A DNA stretch of 64,000 nucleotides, taken from the NCBI GenBank assembly GCA_050248495.1, contig JBFWSG010000007.1, positions 1-64,000 of the forward strand, written 5' to 3'. Every line of letters starts with the position of its first letter. Position 1 is the stretch's first letter. The DNA is from DASYDU01 sp050248495. GTDB lineage: Bacteria > Planctomycetota > Planctomycetia > Pirellulales > Lacipirellulaceae. The notes under the pieces are model-generated. The model was not told where the DNA came from. It saw only the letters and a list, made by a program, of their open reading frames with translations, and made no database searches. The translations under genes and the position numbers were made by a program. This document shows positions 1 through 9,476 of the stretch, piece by piece.

Positions 1-47
1 CCTGATCCTTTCGATAAATTCAGGCAAGATTGATTTCTACAGAGCAT

Positions 48-128
48 GTTGAGGGTTGAGAGTTCGGAAGAAAGCACCGCTTCCCTGCCTTGAACACTCA
101 ACTCTCCACACTCAACCCTCAACTCTCC
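48..128. repeat. Inverted arrays of degenerate 7-bp repeats before the M50/HlyD gene
   Basis: Left arm units are GTTGAGG, GTTGAGA, GTTCGGA (48-68). Right arm units are ACACTCA, ACTCTCC, ACACTCA, ACCCTCA, ACTCTCC (94-128). The period is exactly 7 bp and the arms are roughly reverse complements, so the RNA could fold. The right arm ends 2 bp before the ATG at 131 and leaves no Shine-Dalgarno sequence. The same unit family recurs at 24542-24576. Bases 1-47 show no gene. Confidence 0.75.
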
Positions 129-130
129 TC

Positions 131-2371
131 ATGGCCACGCTTGCCGATAGTTTGGTTTCCAGCTCTTCGCGGAAGCTGCCGATCCGCATGCGGCCCGATC
201 TGCGCGCGCGGCGGCATCGCTACCAGGGGCGAAACTATTGGGTGGTGAAGGATCCGGTGGGCCTTCAGTACTTCCGATTCGAAGAGGAAGAGTTCGCCAT
301 CCTGCAGATGCTCGACGGCGAATCGAGCCTCGACGAAATCGCCGAGCAGTTCGAGCGCGACTTTCCGCCGCAGACGATTCGCATCGAAGAGCTGCAGCAG
401 TTCATCGGCATGCTCCACAAGAGCAACCTGGTGATCACGGACGCGTCAGGGCAGGGGGCCCAGCTCAAGAAACGTCGCGACGAACGGAAGAGTCAGGAGC
501 GTTGGGCCACGCTGGCCAACATTCTTTCGCTGCGCTTCAAGGGGATCGACCCCGAGCGGCTGCTCAATTTTCTGCTCCGTTACGTCGGCTGGTTCTTTAC
601 CGTGCCGGCGATGATCTGCTGCTTGGCGCTAGCGCTCACGGCGCTGACGCTCGTCGTGGTGCAGTTCGACGTGTTCCGGTCACGGCTGCCGGACTTCCAC
701 GCCTTCTTCGGCGGACCGCAGAATTGGCTATTGCTCGCCGCGACCCTCGGATGCACCAAGGTGCTGCACGAGTTTGGCCACGGGCTGTCTTGCAAGAAGT
801 TCGGTGGCGAGTGCCACGAGATGGGCATCATGATGCTCGTGATGACCCCCTGCCTGTATTGCAACGTGTCCGACTCGTGGATGCTGCCGAGTCGCTGGCA
901 GCGAGCGGCGATCGGCGCCGCCGGCATGTACGTGGAGCTCGTGCTGGCCTCGATCTGCACGTTCCTCTGGTGGTCTACCGATCCAGACACTTACATCAAC
1001 AAAATCAGTCTGAATGTGATGTTCATCTCTTCGGTGAGCACCGTCATGTTCAACGCCAACCCGCTTTTGCGGTATGACGGCTATTACATCCTCAGCGACA
1101 TCCTCGAAATCCCGAATCTGCGGCAGAAAGCCAGCACGATCCTCAATCGCAAGCTCGGCAAGTGGTGCCTGGGATTGGAGGAGCCCGAGGACCCGTTCCT
1201 TCCCAAGCGGCATCAAACGCTGTTTGCGCTCTACACGGTGGCGTCGGCCGTGTATCGTTGGGTCGTGACGCTTTCCATTCTATATTTTCTCAACAAGGTG
1301 TTCGAGCCGTACGGCTTGAAGGTGCTGGGGCAAGTGATCGCGTTAGGGGCGGTGTATGGCCTGGTGGTGCAGCCCGTGGTAAACGTCTACAAGTTTTTCA
1401 AGGTGCCGGGGCGGCTTGGCAAGGTCGTCCGCTGGCGGATGTACACGACGATCGGGCTCTTGGTCGCGCTTGTGGCGGGAGTGCTATTCATTCCGCTGCC
1501 GTCGCACATCTATACCAGCCTCGAAGTCCAGCCCCGCAACGCCGCGAGTGTCTATGTCGAGCAGCCGGGGATTCTGGAAGCGGTCTACGTGCAGCCGGGC
1601 GACCGTGTCGACGAAGGGCAACTGCTGGCCGAGCTGAGCGATTTGTCGCTCGACGTGATGATCGCCGAGCGCAAAGGCCAGCGCGACGCCTACAAGGCGC
1701 AGGTTGCCGCGCTCCACAACTTGAGCTTCGAGGAGCGCGACTCGGCGTCCCAGATCGCCGAGGCCCGCGAGGGGCTGCGGGCCGCCGAAGAACAATATGC
1801 CGAAAGCCTCCGCGATCGGGATAAATTGAAGCTCGTGGCGCCCAAGAGCGGTGTCGTCTTGCCGCCGACCCTGGTGCCGTCGCAGCCTTCCGAGGGGCAG
1901 CTGCCGCACTGGTCCGGCTCGCCGCTGAAGCCGGAAAATCTCGGTGCGACGCTGCAGGTCGGTACCAAGTTGTGCGAGGTCGGCGATCCGCGCTGGCTCG
2001 AAGCACGCCTGGTGGTCGATCAGGGCGATGTGGAGTTGATCGCTCCCGGGCAGAAGGTCGAGATCATGCTCAATCAATCGAGCGACTTCGTCTTTGTCAG
2101 CCAGATCGAGCGCGTGGCGAAGAAAGATCTCAAGACCAGCCCCGTGCATCTCTCCAGCCTGCACGGCGGCGAGCTCGCGACAAAGATGGGCGACGACGGC
2201 GTGGCCCGCCCCGTGAGCCGCGTATTCGAAGTCGCCGTGCCGCTGCCGGAAGACGACAAGGGCATCTTTCGCATCGGCCTGGTAGGCCGCGCCAAGGTCA
2301 CCACTGCCCCGCGCACGCTCGGCAGCCGGCTGTGGCGATATTTCTCGAGGACGTTTAACTTTGAGCTGTAG
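131..2371 (+). CDS. PqqD-like / M50 zinc metalloprotease / HlyD fusion membrane protein
   Basis: A 746-residue integral membrane protein. Residues 45-105 resemble a PqqD peptide-binding fold. Transmembrane segments follow from about 156. HEFGH at 213-217 is the zinc-binding motif of site-2 protease (M50) enzymes, and the NPLLRYDGYY stretch near 310-319 carries the second conserved motif of the peptide zinc metalloprotease (YydH-like) group. Residues from about 455 form a HlyD-type periplasmic adaptor with a lipoyl-like hairpin and a coiled coil. Such proteins normally sit with an HlyD partner and export or process peptides; the partner would be upstream of the window. The ATG at 131 is chosen because the longer frame from 56 encodes only the heptamer repeat. 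The peptide substrate is unknown. Confidence 0.85.
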   Translation: MATLADSLVSSSSRKLPIRMRPDLRARRHRYQGRNYWVVKDPVGLQYFRFEEEEFAILQMLDGESSLDEIAEQFERDFPPQTIRIEELQQFIGMLHKSNLVITDASGQGAQLKKRRDERKSQERWATLANILSLRFKGIDPERLLNFLLRYVGWFFTVPAMICCLALALTALTLVVVQFDVFRSRLPDFHAFFGGPQNWLLLAATLGCTKVLHEFGHGLSCKKFGGECHEMGIMMLVMTPCLYCNVSDSWMLPSRWQRAAIGAAGMYVELVLASICTFLWWSTDPDTYINKISLNVMFISSVSTVMFNANPLLRYDGYYILSDILEIPNLRQKASTILNRKLGKWCLGLEEPEDPFLPKRHQTLFALYTVASAVYRWVVTLSILYFLNKVFEPYGLKVLGQVIALGAVYGLVVQPVVNVYKFFKVPGRLGKVVRWRMYTTIGLLVALVAGVLFIPLPSHIYTSLEVQPRNAASVYVEQPGILEAVYVQPGDRVDEGQLLAELSDLSLDVMIAERKGQRDAYKAQVAALHNLSFEERDSASQIAEAREGLRAAEEQYAESLRDRDKLKLVAPKSGVVLPPTLVPSQPSEGQLPHWSGSPLKPENLGATLQVGTKLCEVGDPRWLEARLVVDQGDVELIAPGQKVEIMLNQSSDFVFVSQIERVAKKDLKTSPVHLSSLHGGELATKMGDDGVARPVSRVFEVAVPLPEDDKGIFRIGLVGRAKVTTAPRTLGSRLWRYFSRTFNFEL

Positions 2372-2429
2372 GCGACCGGAGCTGTAGGCGAAAGTGGAAT
2401 TCGGCCCTCGCCCTTAGTATGATTTAGCC

Positions 2430-2717
2430 ATGAGTATTTCGCCCGACAGCTTTGACCTAACACCGGATCAGTTCGCGCGACTGGCGAACCTGGCAAAGAG
2501 CACCGGCAAGTCGCTGCCCGAAGTGCTCGATGACGCGCTTGCGACTTACCATCCCCAGCCTGCTGTCAACGGATCGGGGTCGGGCCCATCGTTTTATGAT
2601 TTGGCATCTCAGCGCGGTCTTGTGGGGTGTATCCAAGGCACGCCCCCGGACTTAAGTTCCAACCGATCATATTTGGAAGGATTTGGTGAGAGTGGCGGGC
2701 AAAATAGTCCTGATTGA
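2430..2717 (+). CDS. VapB-like antitoxin (ribbon-helix-helix type)
   Basis: A 95-residue protein whose N-terminal part (residues 8-42: LTPDQFARLANLAKSTGKSL and on) looks like a CopG/RHH DNA-binding antitoxin, followed by a flexible tail that would wrap the toxin. The stop codon lies 35 bp inside the next gene, a PIN-domain protein, which is the usual VapB-VapC arrangement with translational coupling. Such antitoxins neutralise the toxin and repress their own promoter. The family is inferred from context and a short motif, so the exact antitoxin class is uncertain. Confidence 0.7.
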   Translation: MSISPDSFDLTPDQFARLANLAKSTGKSLPEVLDDALATYHPQPAVNGSGSGPSFYDLASQRGLVGCIQGTPPDLSSNRSYLEGFGESGGQNSPD

Positions 2718-3117
2718 TGCCGGCCCGCTTGTGGCGTTGCTCGCGGCCGACGACGCGGCGCATGCTGTTTGTGTGGATGAGTCCCGTCGCTATTCACCGC
2801 CGTTCATAACTACTTGGGCGGTGTTGGCGGAAGCTGCTTGGTTGTTGCGGCGAAAACCAGACGGAATTCCGAGACTGATGGAGTTGATTTCATCAGGCCT
2901 CGTACAATGCGCCGAACTCGTGCCCGAGGACGCTATCGCAATTTCAGCATTGGCAACTACCTATTCCGACCTGAAACCGGACTTGGCTGACCTGACGATC
3001 CTGCGGCTGGCGTCGCGCAGTGAGTCAGTCGTGATTTTCACCCTCGACCGACGCGACTTTACGGTCTACCGCGATGTTCGAGGCAAGCCGCTCGAACTAA
3101 TTCCCGCGCAGATATGA
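2683..3117 (+). CDS. PIN-domain ribonuclease toxin (VapC-like)
   Basis: 144 residues spanning a complete PIN domain. The four expected acidic positions are visible: Asp in VLIDAGPL, Glu in VLAEAAWLL, Asp in PDLADLTIL and Asp in TLDRRDF. PIN toxins are magnesium-dependent RNases that cleave tRNA or rRNA. Translation starts at a GTG inside the end of the antitoxin gene, so the two are coupled. All catalytic residues are intact and there is no sign of decay. It forms a two-gene module between unrelated envelope genes. Confidence 0.85.
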   Translation: MVRVAGKIVLIDAGPLVALLAADDAAHAVCVDESRRYSPPFITTWAVLAEAAWLLRRKPDGIPRLMELISSGLVQCAELVPEDAIAISALATTYSDLKPDLADLTILRLASRSESVVIFTLDRRDFTVYRDVRGKPLELIPAQI

Positions 3118-3188
3118 AAGCACTGCCAGCACTCGCGCGAAGTTTCTCGACCTAGGCCCATCTTGCCACTCTGCCTAGAATCCGCGGC

Positions 3189-6100
3189 ATGGCGAAGCGA
3201 CGAGCCAAACGCGAAGATGCTGCGCGCGACTTTCTCGACGACGAGGAAGACGACGGCGCGGATGAGGTGGGCGACTACGTGCCGCCGCGCGCGACGAGCC
3301 GTCGGCGAGCGAAGCGCCGCGGCTGGCCCTGGGGCAAACTGCTCGTCGTCCTGGGCGTCCTGGCGGCAATCGTCGCTGCTCTGCCCACGATCGTGGCCAA
3401 GACGCCGCTCTTGAACACGCTGCTGGCGAAAGCAGTTCCCGACGGATCGCTGCGCGTGACTGCCAGCGGAGCATCCCTGGGCTGGTTCACGCCGCCGGTC
3501 CTCACCGGAATCGAAATTGCCGATGCAGCGGGACAGAAATTGGCGACCGTCGAAGCGGTGCGGCTGAGTCGCACGCCGCTGTCATTGCTCGGCGACCTCA
3601 ACAATCTCGGCGAGATTCAGATTGAACGCCCCGTGGTCTTCGTCGCGGTCCGGCCGGACGGCACCAACTGGCAGACGGCCCTGGAGCCGCTGCTGAAGAA
3701 GTCTGCTGCCAATGCGTCTGCAGCGGAACAGACCGCACCATCGTCGACGAAAGTCGCCGCCGCGATCCACATTGTGGACGGAACGGTGTTGCTCGAGGAG
3801 ACGGCGACAAGCCAACGCTGGCGACTCTTCGGCCTCGATGGCCAGGTCGATTCGCGGGGTGTCGCGGTCGGCCTGCCCCCAATTTCGCTGAACGGGCAAC
3901 TGGATTCACCCAATCTGCCCGCCGCGGCGCCTGCTACGTTCGCGCTCTCCGTCACGAACGACCACGGACGGCAACAAGCGACGCTGCAGTTGCAGAATTT
4001 GCCGCTCGCGGCCGCAGAGCCCTGGTTGCGAATCCAGGTGCCTGGAGCAGCGCTCAGCGGGATGTTGTTTGGTCAGGGCACGGCCAATTGGGTGGCGACC
4101 GCTGCGAATCCGCTTCAAGACGGCTCGACTTCCGGGACCATCACGCTGCAATCGGTCGAGCTCGCCGCGCCGGCACTCGCGGGCGACCGGATGCGGCTCG
4201 CGCACGTCGAACTTCCCTGGCGGCTCACGGCGCTACCGACTGGCATCAAGATCGAAGACCTGCAGCTGACCTGCGACGTGGGACGTTTCGCAGCTCGCGG
4301 CACGCTCGATCCGAAAGTGATCGATGCGGCGGCGCGCAACGACGTCGAGTTTCAAGGTGAGATCGATCTGGCACCGCTGGCGGCCATGTTGCCCCAACTG
4401 CTGAAGATTCGCGGCGATACGAAGATCACCGCTGGCAAACTGGAAATCGCCGGGCGGAGCCAGCCGATCGAAGGCGGGCAGTCGCTTTCCGGCATGCTGC
4501 GAACGGCGAACGTCGCGGCCACCAGCGGCGGGCGGCCGCTGGCGTGGAACGAGCCGATCAACGCCACGTTCGAGCTGCGACGCGAGTTGGGAAATCTGCG
4601 GCTCGAATCTCTTAAGTGCCAGTCAGAATTCTTAAGCATCGCCGCGGCCGGCACGACTCAGCAATTGACCGTGAGCGCAAATTTCGACCTCAATCGCCTC
4701 GCGGCGCAGCTCGGTCAGTTCGTTGATCTTTCGCACAATGAGCTCGCAGGCACCGGGACGGCACATCTCGACTGGTCGGAGCAAGGGGCGGACAAATTCA
4801 CGGTCGCGGCCAACGGCGAAGTCACGCAGCTCCGCGTCGGGGTTGGCGATGGGAAAGTCTTCGCCGAGCCGCGCTTCGCGCTGCAGGCCAAGGCCGACGG
4901 CACGTTTGACCCGCTCACCCACCGACCGCTGCAGTTCGCTTCCGCCGCATTGCAGGTCGACGCCGAAGGCGACGTGCTCGACGCGAAACTCATCGAACCG
5001 GTCGATATCGCAAAAGTCGACCCCACATGGCCGGTCGCAGCGCGGCTCACCGGCGATATCTCGCGCTGGATCGCGCGGGCACGACCCTGGTTCGCGCCCG
5101 ATCCGTGGCAAGTGGGCGGCAATGGCGAAATGACCGCGCAAGTTCGCGCTAGCCGAGCGGCTGCGGAAGTCTCGCAGACCAAAGTCTCAGTCGCCAACTT
5201 GCAGATCGCCGGCCCAGGCTGGAACATCGCCGAGCCGCGCGTCGAGCTGACGGGCGACTTGCATTGGAACGGTTCAGCTGGCGAAATCGGCGCTCGGTCA
5301 CTGCAACTGGTCAGCAGTACCGTTTCCTTCGCCGCACAGAATTTGCGACTGCAGGCGGGTGGAACTGTTCCGCCGCGAGGGAGCGGCGTGGCAGCGTTTC
5401 GAGCGGATGTTGCCCGTGTCGCGGCTTGGCAGACTCCTTCAACTGCGCCGGCAACGTACAAGCCCTCCGGCTTGATCACCGGCAACGTCCGCTTCGAACA
5501 GCAGGCGGAGCAAATCACCGCCGAGCTTACCGCCACCGGCGAGCAGCTCGCGCTGCAGCAGCTCGCGCCCGGTAGCCCCGCGACTCAGACCATCTGGCAA
5601 GAACCGCAAGTCAACGTCCGTGGCACGGCAAACTACGAGAAGGCTGCAGATCGCCTCGCATTTCGTCAGCTGCAGATTCAGTCCGCCACGCTGGCCCTCA
5701 TGGCCGACGGCCAGGTCGATCGCGTCTCGACCACCGCCGATCTGAGCGCTAACGGGTCGCTCAACTACGATCTCGCCAAGATCACGCCGCTTTTGAAGCC
5801 GTTTGTGGGCGAGGGCATTCAACTCGTCGGCAGCGAGACCGCACGATTCCAGGCGGCCGGCAGTTTGAAGAATCCGGCGATCGCTTGGGCTCGTTCGCTC
5901 GCGGCACGCGGCGAATTGCCTTGGACCAGTGCCAACATTTACGGCCTCCCCGTCGGCCCAGGTAAACTCGCCGTCACGCTCGGCGATGGCACTGTCCGCG
6001 TCGATCCGCTGGCGATTGCGGTCGCCGAGGGGCAGCTCACGGCGGCGCCGCTCGTGCGACTCGATCCGGAGCCGATGGAGCTTACGCTTCCCGCCGGGCC

Positions 6101-6758
6101 CGTGCTCACCAACGTCCGCATCTCACCGCAGGTCAGCGAGGCCATGCTCAAGTACATCGCGCCGGTGCTTTCCGGAGCAACTCAAAGCGAAGGCCAATTC
6201 TCGATGACCCTCTCCGCTGCGCGAATTCCGCTTGCCGATTCCAAGAAAGCGGACGTCGCCGGGCAGCTCGCCGTCCACTCGGTTCGAGTCGTCCCCGGGC
6301 CGATGGCCCGCGAGTGGGTCGAACTTGCCCAGCAGATCGAAGCAATCGCCAAGAAGCGCGACCTCGCCTCGCCTGGTCAACGGCAGCCGGTCACGCTCCT
6401 CTCGATCCAGGACCAGAATGTAAACTTCCGCGTCGTCGACGGCCGCGTGTACCACCAGGGAATGCAGTTCCAGGTTGGCGATATTGTGATGCGGACCGAG
6501 GGCTCGGTCGGACTCGACGAAACCGTCGCACTCGTGGTCCACGTGCCAATTCAGGACAAATGGATCGAAGGGCAGGCGCTGCTGGTGGGACTGCGAGGTC
6601 AGTCGCTGTCGATCCCCATCAGCGGCACGCTCCGCAATCCGCGGATGGACCAAAGCGCCGTGGCGGGGCTCTCCCAACAATTGCTGCAGGGCGCCGCGCA
6701 GCAGGCGATCGGCGGCGAAATCAACAAGGCGCTCGACAAGTTCCTCAAGCCGCGGTAG
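3189..6758 (+). CDS. Giant AsmA-like envelope protein
   Basis: A 1189-residue protein. It has a charged cytoplasmic N-terminus, one membrane anchor at about residues 46-67 (KLLVVLGVLAAIVAAL) and a long beta-rich, repeat-like periplasmic region. The opening after the anchor (LRVTASGASLGWFTPP), the repeated DLxG/LxLxS patterns and the C-terminal block are typical of AsmA/DUF3971-type proteins. Members of this superfamily (TamB, YhdP, AsmA) bridge inner and outer membranes and are implicated in phospholipid transport or outer-membrane assembly. It is transcribed alone. Assignment to a precise AsmA subgroup cannot be made by eye. Confidence 0.7.
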   Translation: MAKRRAKREDAARDFLDDEEDDGADEVGDYVPPRATSRRRAKRRGWPWGKLLVVLGVLAAIVAALPTIVAKTPLLNTLLAKAVPDGSLRVTASGASLGWFTPPVLTGIEIADAAGQKLATVEAVRLSRTPLSLLGDLNNLGEIQIERPVVFVAVRPDGTNWQTALEPLLKKSAANASAAEQTAPSSTKVAAAIHIVDGTVLLEETATSQRWRLFGLDGQVDSRGVAVGLPPISLNGQLDSPNLPAAAPATFALSVTNDHGRQQATLQLQNLPLAAAEPWLRIQVPGAALSGMLFGQGTANWVATAANPLQDGSTSGTITLQSVELAAPALAGDRMRLAHVELPWRLTALPTGIKIEDLQLTCDVGRFAARGTLDPKVIDAAARNDVEFQGEIDLAPLAAMLPQLLKIRGDTKITAGKLEIAGRSQPIEGGQSLSGMLRTANVAATSGGRPLAWNEPINATFELRRELGNLRLESLKCQSEFLSIAAAGTTQQLTVSANFDLNRLAAQLGQFVDLSHNELAGTGTAHLDWSEQGADKFTVAANGEVTQLRVGVGDGKVFAEPRFALQAKADGTFDPLTHRPLQFASAALQVDAEGDVLDAKLIEPVDIAKVDPTWPVAARLTGDISRWIARARPWFAPDPWQVGGNGEMTAQVRASRAAAEVSQTKVSVANLQIAGPGWNIAEPRVELTGDLHWNGSAGEIGARSLQLVSSTVSFAAQNLRLQAGGTVPPRGSGVAAFRADVARVAAWQTPSTAPATYKPSGLITGNVRFEQQAEQITAELTATGEQLALQQLAPGSPATQTIWQEPQVNVRGTANYEKAADRLAFRQLQIQSATLALMADGQVDRVSTTADLSANGSLNYDLAKITPLLKPFVGEGIQLVGSETARFQAAGSLKNPAIAWARSLAARGELPWTSANIYGLPVGPGKLAVTLGDGTVRVDPLAIAVAEGQLTAAPLVRLDPEPMELTLPAGPVLTNVRISPQVSEAMLKYIAPVLSGATQSEGQFSMTLSAARIPLADSKKADVAGQLAVHSVRVVPGPMAREWVELAQQIEAIAKKRDLASPGQRQPVTLLSIQDQNVNFRVVDGRVYHQGMQFQVGDIVMRTEGSVGLDETVALVVHVPIQDKWIEGQALLVGLRGQSLSIPISGTLRNPRMDQSAVAGLSQQLLQGAAQQAIGGEINKALDKFLKPR

Positions 6759-6929
6759 TTGCTCGTCGGCACCGCCACATTCATCGGTGTGCCTGCGACT
6801 TTTTTGTGCTAGCACCGACTTGTCTTGCCTGGATTCTCTGGGTGGCTTAATCTGCGGCAGCGTTGATTTCAGATTCCATGCATTGCCGGACGTGCACAGC
6901 GAAAATCTCTCCGTCCCCAGGAGGTTAGG

Positions 6930-8030
6930 ATGATCTCTCGAGCGTGGCTATTGAGTCTCGTCTGCCTCTTGGCTTCAGTCCAAGCAGGAGCTGCGCAGGC
7001 CCAGCTCCTCGGCCCGCCGACCAGCTCCAACCAGATTGTGGTCGACGCCACCAATGTGCTCTCCCAGAGTGTGGCGATGCCGAGCGGGTTGCCGCAGTCG
7101 ATGCTCCAAGGCGCCCAGGGCGTGGCGATCATCCCGAACATGGTCCGCGGGGCATTCGTGATCGGCGTGCAGCATGGGCGCGGCGTGCTGGTCACGCGCG
7201 GTCCGGGCGGCGCATGGCAAGCGCCGCGGATGATTCAGATCACGGGCGGCAGCTTGGGCTACCAGATCGGCGTGCAATCGACTGACTTGATCCTGATCTT
7301 TCGCACGCCGCAAAGTGTGGCGAACGTGCTTCGCGGCACGCTCAAGGTGGGCGTCGATGCTTCAGCCGCGGCCGGCCCCGTCGGACGGCAGGCTTCCGCG
7401 GCAACCGATCTGCCGCTGCAGGCGGAGATTCTCTCCTACTCGCGGGCCCGCGGTGCGTTTCTGGGCGTGTCGATCGATGGCTCATCGATTTCGATGGATC
7501 CGCAGGCCGATGCGATGTTCTACCAGCCGCCGGGTACGATGCCGGCGGCCGCCATGCAGCTGGTGCAGCTGATCACAACTCTCTCGAGCGGCGGGCCAGC
7601 CGTCGTCGCGCCGCCCACGCAACAGGTTGTCGCCGTGGTCCCGAATTCGCCGCCGAGCGGTCCGCCGGGCCCGCCCCCCACCCAACCCGCGCCAGTCCCT
7701 GTTCCGCAGCCGACGAGCGAACTGGAAACGGCGCGGCACCAGCTCGATGCGTCGTCGCGCCAGCTGGCGGCCAGTCTCAGCGACGATTGGAAGCAATTCC
7801 TGGCACTCCCGGCGGAGATCTACATTCCAAATCACTATCCCAGCATGGAGTCGATCGAGCAGGCGATCCAGCGCTACGAGCAGGTTTCGGAAGACCCGAA
7901 GTTCGCCGCGCTCACCAGCCAGCCGGCGTTCCAGACTACGCTTAAAGGCCTCTGGCGATTGGGTGAGCTGATGCAAGGGTCGCAGCAAAAAATGCGCTTA
8001 CCGCCGCCGCCGGTTGGTACGAAGAACTGA
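6930..8030 (+). CDS. Secreted SYLF (YSC84-like) lipid-binding protein
   Basis: 366 residues with a clear signal peptide (1-24). A SYLF/YSC84 domain spans about residues 40-200, seen in the blocks GVAIIPNMVRGAFVIG, GVQSTDLILIF and YSRARGAFLGVSIDGS. A proline-rich linker follows (about 220-260), then a helical C-terminal region. SYLF domains bind phosphoinositides in eukaryotes; bacterial members are exported proteins of unclear role. The start is fixed by a strong ribosome binding site (AGGAGG) 7 bp before the ATG. The C-terminal helical extension is not part of the minimal domain and may be lineage-specific. Confidence 0.8.
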   Translation: MISRAWLLSLVCLLASVQAGAAQAQLLGPPTSSNQIVVDATNVLSQSVAMPSGLPQSMLQGAQGVAIIPNMVRGAFVIGVQHGRGVLVTRGPGGAWQAPRMIQITGGSLGYQIGVQSTDLILIFRTPQSVANVLRGTLKVGVDASAAAGPVGRQASAATDLPLQAEILSYSRARGAFLGVSIDGSSISMDPQADAMFYQPPGTMPAAAMQLVQLITTLSSGGPAVVAPPTQQVVAVVPNSPPSGPPGPPPTQPAPVPVPQPTSELETARHQLDASSRQLAASLSDDWKQFLALPAEIYIPNHYPSMESIEQAIQRYEQVSEDPKFAALTSQPAFQTTLKGLWRLGELMQGSQQKMRLPPPPVGTKN

Positions 8031-8057
8031 TGCGAACATAAATGGTGCTCGTCTCTG

Positions 8058-9251
8058 CTAGCCGCGAGAGCGGTTGCACGCAAAGTAGCATGAAAGACAT
8101 GCGACTCCGAGCGCCAAGGTGGAAGGTTCCGGTACAACAGGCTCGAACACAAGTCGATAGGCTGACTGAAGTCCGTCGGGACGAATTGCCCAACCGACGA
8201 CGACCTTACCGTCCGCAGAGATATCTTGGGCAGTTTCTATCTTCCATCCGGGCAACGTTAGATCGAAATCACTTACCAGCACATCCTGCAAGTTTCGCAT
8301 GTGGTTGGCCGCGTCCCAGATGAACGGCACGCCGTTGAAGTCGCTATCTCCCACGACGACCTCACCATTGCCGGTTACGCCGAAAGCTCGCGAAGAGTTT
8401 GGCCCGCCGATGATTTTTCCAAGATCTCCGATACCCTCTTGGGCTGTCCACAAGAATGCATTGCCGGACTGTCCGACCACGACCGACCCGTCCGACGAGG
8501 TGGCGCGCGCGATCGATTGATTGCTCTGCGATAGTCTGCCCAGCGGTTCAAAGCCGCTACCTTCCCGCCAACGCCAACCACCAAAATCTACGCCGCCAAA
8601 TCCGACGATAGTTGTTCCATCAGAGGACACTCCCAACGCATAGGAACCCGAGAATTCCGGAAGGATATCTTTGCCGAGCTCGACCATTCCGGATTCCCGA
8701 GTCCAACGAAATGCCATCGGTGTGTTGTTTTGATTCTTACTATACCCCACGATCACTCGACCGTCGGCCGAAATGTCTTCGGCAGAGCCTTGTATCTCGC
8801 TGCCGCCCAACGTTCCTAAGCTGATCATTCCTTCTTCCTGAGTCCAGCGAAACGGATGGGATGCACCAATGCCCTCGCCAACACTACTTGTGCCGATCGC
8901 GACTCCGTTGTCGGAAACATCGGTCGCCTCACTTAGAAACTGGCCACCGGGAAGATCTCCAAGTGGGACCATTCCGGTCGATTGTGACCAAAGAAATGCT
9001 TGCTGACGCGAGACTCCTACGGACCAGCTCCAGCCAGCGATATATTTACCGTTCGGCGAGACCCCAAAAGCGCGGCTGTTTTCGCCAGTTCCCAGAAATC
9101 CCAAATCCTGGAAAGTTGCTTTGTCATTGGAAATTGGCGGGTACTTGACAGCAGCTTGTGCGTTTTCCGTGAGGCAAATACCGATCGCGACGGCAAGGAA
9201 CAGCGATGTATGGTGATAGAATTTGAACCGACGATGTTGATTGTCGACCAT
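8058..9251 (-). CDS. HAF-repeat PEP-CTERM exported protein
   Basis: 397 residues with a signal peptide (about 1-33). Repeating units follow the pattern G(x)GENSRAFGVSPNGKYIAGW ... AFLWSQSTGM, i.e. HAF extracellular repeats that form a beta-propeller-like fold. The C-terminus has VPEPS, a hydrophobic helix and a basic tail (NRSRG), the PEP-CTERM signal recognised by an exosortase, so the protein is probably cleaved and surface-anchored. It is convergent with the SYLF gene, with 27 bp between the stop codons. The ligand is unknown. Confidence 0.88.
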   Translation of the reverse strand: MVDNQHRRFKFYHHTSLFLAVAIGICLTENAQAAVKYPPISNDKATFQDLGFLGTGENSRAFGVSPNGKYIAGWSWSVGVSRQQAFLWSQSTGMVPLGDLPGGQFLSEATDVSDNGVAIGTSSVGEGIGASHPFRWTQEEGMISLGTLGGSEIQGSAEDISADGRVIVGYSKNQNNTPMAFRWTRESGMVELGKDILPEFSGSYALGVSSDGTTIVGFGGVDFGGWRWREGSGFEPLGRLSQSNQSIARATSSDGSVVVGQSGNAFLWTAQEGIGDLGKIIGGPNSSRAFGVTGNGEVVVGDSDFNGVPFIWDAANHMRNLQDVLVSDFDLTLPGWKIETAQDISADGKVVVGWAIRPDGLQSAYRLVFEPVVPEPSTLALGVACLSCYFACNRSRG

Positions 9252-9420
9252 TAGCGTCTACTCTTGCTCGCATTATTGAAAATCAAATTGGAACGTTGCT
9301 CGACGAGCATATTATCCTACCGCAATGCGAACTGCAAATTTTGCGTGAGATCGAGCAAGGCGGCTCTCAATTTGCGATTTTGTGCGTGTGACAAAGGATT
9401 GTCTTGACGGCCGTTGAGAT

Positions 9421-9449
9421 TTGAGAAATTGATCGCGGAACACTATACT
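9421..9449 (+). promoter_or_regulatory. Sigma70-type promoter
   Basis: TTGAGA at 9421-9426 and TATACT at 9444-9449 are separated by 17 bp. The predicted start near 9456 gives a leader of about 20 nt before the zinc-ribbon gene. Confidence 0.6.
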
Positions 9450-9476
9450 TGAATTAACGGTTATGTGGAGGCCGCG

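Noticed and set aside
6773..6806. Possible terminator after the AsmA-like gene
   Set aside because: The stem (GGCAC...GTGCC-like) is short and interrupted. The T-run is displaced, so the call is not supported.
6825..6853. TTGCCT / TAATCT promoter before the SYLF gene
   Set aside because: The spacing is 17 bp, but both hexamers match the consensus poorly, so chance is likely.
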